Assembly (NCBI GenBank): GCA_024637295.1
Contig: JAGXFL010000012.1
Span: forward strand, 1 to 64,000
Length of the DNA: 64,000 nucleotides
Origin: Sulfuricurvum sp.
GTDB taxonomy: Bacteria > Campylobacterota > Campylobacteria > Campylobacterales > Sulfurimonadaceae
Reading direction: 5' to 3'
Numbering within the stretch: position 1 is the first letter of the stretch; the number at the start of each line of letters is the position of its first letter. The position numbers and the translations under genes were made by a program. The notes under the pieces are model-generated. The model was not told the origin of the DNA. It saw nothing but the letters and a program-made list of their open reading frames with translations, and ran no database searches. Positions 59,299-64,000 of the stretch are shown here, piece by piece.

Positions 59299-62200
59299 TG
59301 TAATAGGTCGCTTCTTTGTGATGAACCACGAGTGCTGTGGTGCTTTGCTCCGGATGGATTTGAAAGGTTTCTGAGAGAACGATACCAAACTCCTCAGGAC
59401 GTAACAGATCGAAGATGATGCGGCTTTGTTCTAAATCAGGACACGCCGGATACCCAAAACTGTAACGTGCTCCTGCGTATCGGTTCATCCGCACATCGCG
59501 CAAACTGTTCCCCTCGTCATCACTGACGATCCCAAGATCCAAACGGATTTGCTTGTGTGCCACTTCGGCCAGCGCTTCGGCAAGCTCTACGCCAAACCCA
59601 TGCACCATATTGTATTCTAGGTATTCATTGTTGGCGTACAATTCTGACTCGTAAGCAGTGAATTTATCCCCGACACTAACACACGTTAGCGGCAATACAT
59701 CATTGCGCGTGTGGGTAAAAAAGTCGCTGAGTGCGCGGTGAGGATTTTTGCGTTGACGTGGAAATTCAAAGATATATTTGGCATTGCCAATAACCTCATC
59801 CAGTGGCATACGATTGGCATTTTCATCTACATTCCAGCCATAGCTCTCATCAAAGATGAGAAGCTCTTGGTCACTGCTTCGTACAGGATAATACCCATAG
59901 ATCACCGTAGGATCAAACAACCCACGTTTGACGATCTCTCGTTTGATCCGCTCGTAGGCTGGGTAGACTTTGGTCTCCATGAGTTTTTTATAAGCTTCTA
60001 CTTCCATCCCTGCGCGTTTATATCCCCAGTGCATTTTGAACAAACTTCGCTTGTTGACCCACTCGCATACCATGTCAAAATCAAGCTGCTCTTTGCGCAG
60101 TACTCTGCGACCCCAAAACGGAGGAGTAGGAATTTTAACCTCACGAGAGGGCATTTTTAGCTCAGAAAATGGAGGGATAATGACCTCTTTAACCTCTTTG
60201 GTTTGGCGCTCAACCATATCACCGCCCAGACGGGTATCGAGGCCAAGCTCGGGATTTTCGTTGTATTTCTCAATACGCGTCATGGCAATAACCCCATCAA
60301 AGGCATCACGACAATAAAAGATCGGACCCCCATAGATAGGTCGGCAAAAATCATCTACAAAACTGCGAGTGAGTGCGGCACCACCCAGTAATACAGGGGT
60401 GGTTATCCCCATGCTAGACATGGTTTCGAGATTGTCTTTCATCACTTGGGTTGATTTGACCAACAGTCCTGACATACCAATAGCATGAATACTAGAGGTT
60501 TTCATGACCTCCAAATATTCATCGAGTTCGGTTTTGATCCCTACGTTGATCACCTTGAAGCCATTGTTGGAGAGGATGATGTCTACGAGGTTTTTGCCTA
60601 CGTCATGGACATCTCCCTTGACCGTTCCGATGACCAGTGTTGTATCGGTGTCTTTTTCTTGTTTGGTGAGATAGGGATTGAGATAATCAACAGTGGTCTT
60701 CATCGTCTCGGCACTTTGCAGTACAAACGGCAATTGCATTTTTCCGCTTCCAAACAGCTCTCCGACCACTTTCATCGCATCAATGAGGATTTCGTTGACG
60801 ATGCTATCGGCTTGGATGGTGTGGCGAGCATTTTCCACCAAGGGGATCATCCGCTCTTTGTCTCCATCGATGAGAAGTTTGGCAATCTTTTCGTGCGTCT
60901 GGAGTGCTTCATACTCTTCGTCATTTTTACTGGTGTCAATGGTGACATCACTAAAGTGGTTGATAAAGTTGAACAGCGATTGGTCGTTAGGGGTAAATAA
61001 AAGCTCTTCGCACAATTCTCTCTCTTTATCGGACATTTTTGAGAGAGGAAGGATATGTTTGACGTTGATGATGACCGAGGTCATTCCCGCAGCGATACAG
61101 TGGTGTAAAAAGACGCTGTTGAGATAGACACGGGAACTGGCGCTCAGACCAAAGGAGATGTTCGATAGACCCAACGTTGAGCCGACATCGGGATATTTGG
61201 CATGAAGCTGACGGATCGCTTCTAGGGTTTGAATCGCTGCATCACGATATTCCACATCACCGCTTCCTACGGTAAACGTGAGCATGTCAAACATCAAATT
61301 ACGTGGATCGATATGGTGGCGATTAACGCACAGATCGTAAATCCGATTGGCGATGCGCATTTTATCTTCCGTGGTTTTAGCCATCCCTTTCTCATCAATC
61401 ACCAAACACACCAATGCAGTTCCAAATTTCTTGGCCAACGAACATATGGCATCGAGTCGCTCTTCTCCGTCTTCGAGGTTGACGGAGTTGATGATGGGTT
61501 TACCGCCGATGCATTTGAGTGCCTCTTCCATCGTGTTAACGCGTGTGGCATCGGGCATAAGGGGAAGCGGTATTTTTTGATTGTACAACTTCATGACTGC
61601 ACGCATATCGACCGCACCATCACGACCTGCAAACTCGACATTCACGTCTAGACAGTGGGCTCCATCACGTACTTGGGCTTGTCCGACACTCAGCGTCCCC
61701 TCATAATCGCCCTCGATGATGAGTTCACGAAACGCTTTGGACCCCGTAGAATTGGAGCGCTCACCTATGAGTAAGGGGGCTGGCTGTTGGATGAGTTCGA
61801 CCGTATTAAAGAGCGAAGCGATAGAGGGAACTTGGCTTCCGCTTGGTTTTTTAGGGATTATGGTTGAAACCTTATCCACCAGCGCACGGATGTGCTGAGG
61901 GGTTGTTCCGCAGCATCCGCCCAAAAAACTCACCCCATCGTAGGCTAAAAAGTCATGTTGACGTTGCGCAAACTCATCGGGCCCCATCGGATAGTAGGAG
62001 TATCCGCCACGATTTTGAGGTAATCCTGCATTGGCATGAACGGAGATGGGTTTTCCCCAATTTTGCGAGAGGGTTTTGACGTGTTTGCCGTATTGTTCTG
62101 GGCCTGTTCCGCAATTGAATCCCAGAGAGAGAATATCAAAAGGCTCCATGATGGTGGCAATGGTTTGCGCGTCGGTACCGATGAGCATCGAGCCTGCCAG

Positions 62201-62791
62201 TTCGATCGTGACGGAGACCATAATGGGTAAATCAGTTTCACGCTGAAGGTTGGCAGCTTGACAGGCATGAAGTGCAGCTTTGATTTGCAAGGGGTCTTGG
62301 CACGTTTCGAGTAAAAAGATATCGGCGCCACCGTCGATAAGCCCTAAACAACACTCAGTATACCCCTCTAACATCTCATCGTAATGGATATGTCCAAGAG
62401 AGGGAAGCTTAGTCCCGGGTCCTATCGAGGCTAGGACAAAACGGGGATGTTGGGGTGTGGAAAATTTGTCGCATTCGTCACGACACACTTGCGCACCCGC
62501 ACGAGCAAGTTCATAGGCTCTGTGACCGATTTGGTACTCATCCAAAACCCAGTTAAAGGCGCCGAACGTATTGGTAGTGAGCAGATCGGCACCCGCGGTG
62601 AGATAGGCGTGAAAAATATCGCTCATCACTTCAGGGGCAGTTACATTAAGCAGCTCATTGCACCCTTCATTGCCTTCCCAAGCTTCGCTAGGTATCATCG
62701 CATCGCGTTCTTGAAGCTGTGTTCCCATAGCCCCGTCGATGATCAGGGGCCGAGTGGTTAGGATTTCAAGAAGTTGTTGTTTGACCGACAT
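59291..62791 (-). CDS. metH: Cobalamin-dependent methionine synthase
   Basis: MetH methylates homocysteine using methyl-tetrahydrofolate and B12. All four modules are seen in 1166 residues: homocysteine/zinc domain (IDGAMGTQLQERDAM, LGFNCGTGPEQ, FLGGCCGTTPQH), pterin-binding domain (LIGERSNSTGSKAFRE, DVNVEFAGRDGAVDM), B12 cap and cobalamin domain (KGDVHDVGKNLVDIIL with the axial His, then GMSGLLVKS) and the C-terminal activation domain (GARYSFGYPACPDL). No cobalamin riboswitch is seen upstream. It is the first gene of a minus-strand operon continuing into envelope genes. Confidence 0.97.
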   Translation of the reverse strand: MSVKQQLLEILTTRPLIIDGAMGTQLQERDAMIPSEAWEGNEGCNELLNVTAPEVMSDIFHAYLTAGADLLTTNTFGAFNWVLDEYQIGHRAYELARAGAQVCRDECDKFSTPQHPRFVLASIGPGTKLPSLGHIHYDEMLEGYTECCLGLIDGGADIFLLETCQDPLQIKAALHACQAANLQRETDLPIMVSVTIELAGSMLIGTDAQTIATIMEPFDILSLGFNCGTGPEQYGKHVKTLSQNWGKPISVHANAGLPQNRGGYSYYPMGPDEFAQRQHDFLAYDGVSFLGGCCGTTPQHIRALVDKVSTIIPKKPSGSQVPSIASLFNTVELIQQPAPLLIGERSNSTGSKAFRELIIEGDYEGTLSVGQAQVRDGAHCLDVNVEFAGRDGAVDMRAVMKLYNQKIPLPLMPDATRVNTMEEALKCIGGKPIINSVNLEDGEERLDAICSLAKKFGTALVCLVIDEKGMAKTTEDKMRIANRIYDLCVNRHHIDPRNLMFDMLTFTVGSGDVEYRDAAIQTLEAIRQLHAKYPDVGSTLGLSNISFGLSASSRVYLNSVFLHHCIAAGMTSVIINVKHILPLSKMSDKERELCEELLFTPNDQSLFNFINHFSDVTIDTSKNDEEYEALQTHEKIAKLLIDGDKERMIPLVENARHTIQADSIVNEILIDAMKVVGELFGSGKMQLPFVLQSAETMKTTVDYLNPYLTKQEKDTDTTLVIGTVKGDVHDVGKNLVDIILSNNGFKVINVGIKTELDEYLEVMKTSSIHAIGMSGLLVKSTQVMKDNLETMSSMGITTPVLLGGAALTRSFVDDFCRPIYGGPIFYCRDAFDGVIAMTRIEKYNENPELGLDTRLGGDMVERQTKEVKEVIIPPFSELKMPSREVKIPTPPFWGRRVLRKEQLDFDMVCEWVNKRSLFKMHWGYKRAGMEVEAYKKLMETKVYPAYERIKREIVKRGLFDPTVIYGYYPVRSSDQELLIFDESYGWNVDENANRMPLDEVIGNAKYIFEFPRQRKNPHRALSDFFTHTRNDVLPLTCVSVGDKFTAYESELYANNEYLEYNMVHGFGVELAEALAEVAHKQIRLDLGIVSDDEGNSLRDVRMNRYAGARYSFGYPACPDLEQSRIIFDLLRPEEFGIVLSETFQIHPEQSTTALVVHHKEATYYSV

Positions 62792-62881
62792 AAAGTGCCT
62801 TGTGATATGAAATAAATAAAAAATAGTAAATTAATAGGCGATTTTATCCTAGTGTAACCTAAAGACGTATAAGGGGGCAAA

Positions 62882-62887
62882 TATAAT
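62882..62887 (+). promoter_or_regulatory. -10 box for the sensor kinase
   Basis: TATAAT lies 21 bases before the ATG at 62909. The mRNA leader would be about 15 bases and has no clear ribosome site. Confidence 0.45.
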
Positions 62888-62908
62888 TCTTGCGATACAC
62901 TTTTGGTA

Positions 62909-63907
62909 ATGAAAAAAATAATTTTACTTTTAGTCATTTTTATAGGGTTGGTTCACTCACAAGAGGCCGTGGTATTGAGCGATCAAAGCGAGATCGATTT
63001 TTGGTTATTAGCGGCAGTGGTAGCCATTGTTGTTACGGCAGGGTTAATGTATAAATACAGACGTTTGGATGAATTGGTACATCAGCGAACGGCAGAGCTT
63101 GAAACGTTTAATCAGCGACTGCAAGAAGAGATTACTAAAGCTGTTGAAAAGAATCGTACCCAAGAGAAGATCTTGATGCAGCAAGCAAAAATGGCAGAGA
63201 TCGGTTCAATGGTGGAATCGATCGCACACCAGTGGCGACAACCGCTTAATATCTTGGGATTATCGATGACTCGTTTAAATATCAATGTCAGTTTGGGTAA
63301 TCATAATGATATGAGTAGGGTCATTGAGATAGTCGAACAGCAAATTGATTATATGTCACAAACTATTGATGATTTTCGCAACTTTTTTAAACAAGATCGC
63401 CTGCAAAGCAAAGTCAATGTCTATCATCTCATCAGTGAAGTGGAAACGTTGCTAGGTCCTTTATTGGCGAGTAAAAAGATTGCCTTGATAAAAGAGATCG
63501 ATCCTATGATCGAGATATTGGTCTATCATAATGAACTCAAACAGGTTTTGATCAATATTGTCAATAACGCACGAGAGGCCATAGAAGCGACCAAAAGTAA
63601 GAAACGTGAGATCACGGTTCGTTGTATTGACGACACGTACCATTGTACGATTTCGATTGAAGATTCGGGCGGAGGAGTTCCTCACCATATTGTGGATAAG
63701 ATTTTTGATCCCTATTTTACGACCAAATTTGAATCCCAAGGAACCGGTATTGGTTTGTATATGGCCAAAATGATCATTGAAAAGCATTGTCTGGGTAAAT
63801 TGAGCATCTATAATACGACTAATGGGGCGTGTTTTGAGATCCGGTTAAATCATTCCGGAGGAGTGAACGAAAGAGAATATTCGGGCGGTTTAGTCAACCA
63901 TCCATGA
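62909..63907 (+). CDS. Membrane sensor histidine kinase, HQWRQPLN type
   Basis: A 332-residue kinase. It begins with a signal-like helix (KKIILLLVIFIGLVHS), a very short external loop with QEAVVLSDQSEIDFW, a second helix (LLAAVVAIVVTAGLMYKY) and a coiled coil, then the phospho-His box VESIAHQWRQPLNILGLSMT, N-box QVLINIVNNAREAIEATKSK and ATPase motifs DSGGGVP and GTGIGLYMAKMI. There is almost no periplasmic domain, so the stimulus is probably sensed in the membrane or by a partner. No response regulator is in the window. Its end overlaps a small gene on the other strand by 18 bases. Confidence 0.93.
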   Translation: MKKIILLLVIFIGLVHSQEAVVLSDQSEIDFWLLAAVVAIVVTAGLMYKYRRLDELVHQRTAELETFNQRLQEEITKAVEKNRTQEKILMQQAKMAEIGSMVESIAHQWRQPLNILGLSMTRLNINVSLGNHNDMSRVIEIVEQQIDYMSQTIDDFRNFFKQDRLQSKVNVYHLISEVETLLGPLLASKKIALIKEIDPMIEILVYHNELKQVLINIVNNAREAIEATKSKKREITVRCIDDTYHCTISIEDSGGGVPHHIVDKIFDPYFTTKFESQGTGIGLYMAKMIIEKHCLGKLSIYNTTNGACFEIRLNHSGGVNEREYSGGLVNHP

Positions 63908-63970
63908 AGCACGTGTTGAACAGCGCAGTTTTTTAAGCATTATTTTTTCCAGTGAACTTATTTTTTCCAT
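63890..63970 (-). CDS. 26-residue peptide with Cys and Trp near the C-terminus
   Basis: A minus-strand frame encodes 26 residues: MEKISSLEKIMLKKLRCSTR then ASWMVD. The ribosome site AAGGAGG (about 63979-63985 on the minus strand) is the strongest in the window and is 8 bases from the ATG. The N-terminal two thirds is a charged amphipathic helix and the last ten residues contain Cys, Thr, Ser, Trp and Asp. This leader-plus-short-core look recalls ribosomally made, modified peptide precursors, but I recognise no family. The promoter and any partner genes lie beyond the right edge. Confidence 0.55.
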   Translation of the reverse strand: MEKISSLEKIMLKKLRCSTRASWMVD

Positions 63971-64000
63971 GATTATTTCCTCCTTACTAAATTTTTAAAA

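Noticed and set aside
59299-59388. Longer start of the UPF0104 gene inside metH
   Set aside because: It would overlap metH by almost 100 bases with no ribosome site; the frame there follows metH codon bias.
62792-62908. Possible cobalamin riboswitch upstream of metH
   Set aside because: The gap is only 117 bases, AT-rich, and shows no B12-box-like sequence or large conserved fold.

Overview
The window is chromosomal DNA of a Campylobacterota (epsilonproteobacterial) bacterium, most likely a free-living Sulfurimonadaceae-type organism such as Sulfuricurvum or Sulfurimonas. This placement is inference from gene content and order, not from a search. The support is: Helicobacter-like neighbourhoods (speE-coaE, lspA-glmM-rpsT-prfA, ksgA next to an RNase J with a long basic N-terminal extension), ThyX instead of ThyA, a histidine kinase with the HQWRQPLN box common in this phylum, repeated TATAAT -10 boxes, and very tight gene packing with many ATGA and TAATG start/stop overlaps.

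Layout. 1-7436 holds housekeeping genes: a truncated gene end, a haem-binding protein, purM, a shortened SpeE homologue, coaE, dapF, prfA, rpsT, glmM, lspA and tRNA-Val. 7613-13960 is a terminal-oxidase locus: two small membrane proteins, Sco, then cytochrome c oxidase subunits in the order I-III-IV-II and haem O synthase. Subunit I has the helix-VI Tyr-Ser motif of A2-type enzymes and subunit II carries a C-terminal cytochrome c domain (caa3 type). 14028-25914 returns to core genes: thrS-infC-rpmI-rplT, thyX, rnj, ksgA, and hisF-nucleosidase-rlmN followed by a 26-codon membrane peptide, then an M23 peptidase. A small low-GC gene with a HEPN-type motif sits between a lipoprotein and thyX.

26090-46489 is the most striking part: about 20 kb of co-directional, nearly gapless genes forming a complete extra chemosensory system. 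It has a solitary Aer-like PAS protein, a soluble receptor with two signalling tips, a triple-CheW protein, CheB, a helical-repeat protein, CheR, two CheY proteins flanking a CheZ-like protein, CheA, two paralogous CheW proteins flanking a STAS protein, a ParA-type ATPase, a response regulator, two large hybrid histidine kinases and a free Hpt protein. The operon ends in a decayed GGDEF fragment and then five tRNA genes on the opposite strand. No flagellar or pilus genes are in view, so the output is unknown. A ParA partner for a receptor without membrane segments suggests a positioned cytoplasmic array.

47329-64000 contains an SNF-family sodium symporter, a nested inverted repeat, nnr-purN-thiG, kdsD, a RluB-type pseudouridine synthase, a YjbQ protein, rarA, and a minus-strand operon led by metH that continues into envelope genes (UPF0104 membrane protein, GT9 glycosyltransferase, ArnT-like transferase, PAP2 phosphatase). 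A sensor kinase follows, and the last gene is a 26-codon peptide gene with a very strong ribosome site. No stretch longer than 300 bases lacks a gene or RNA.
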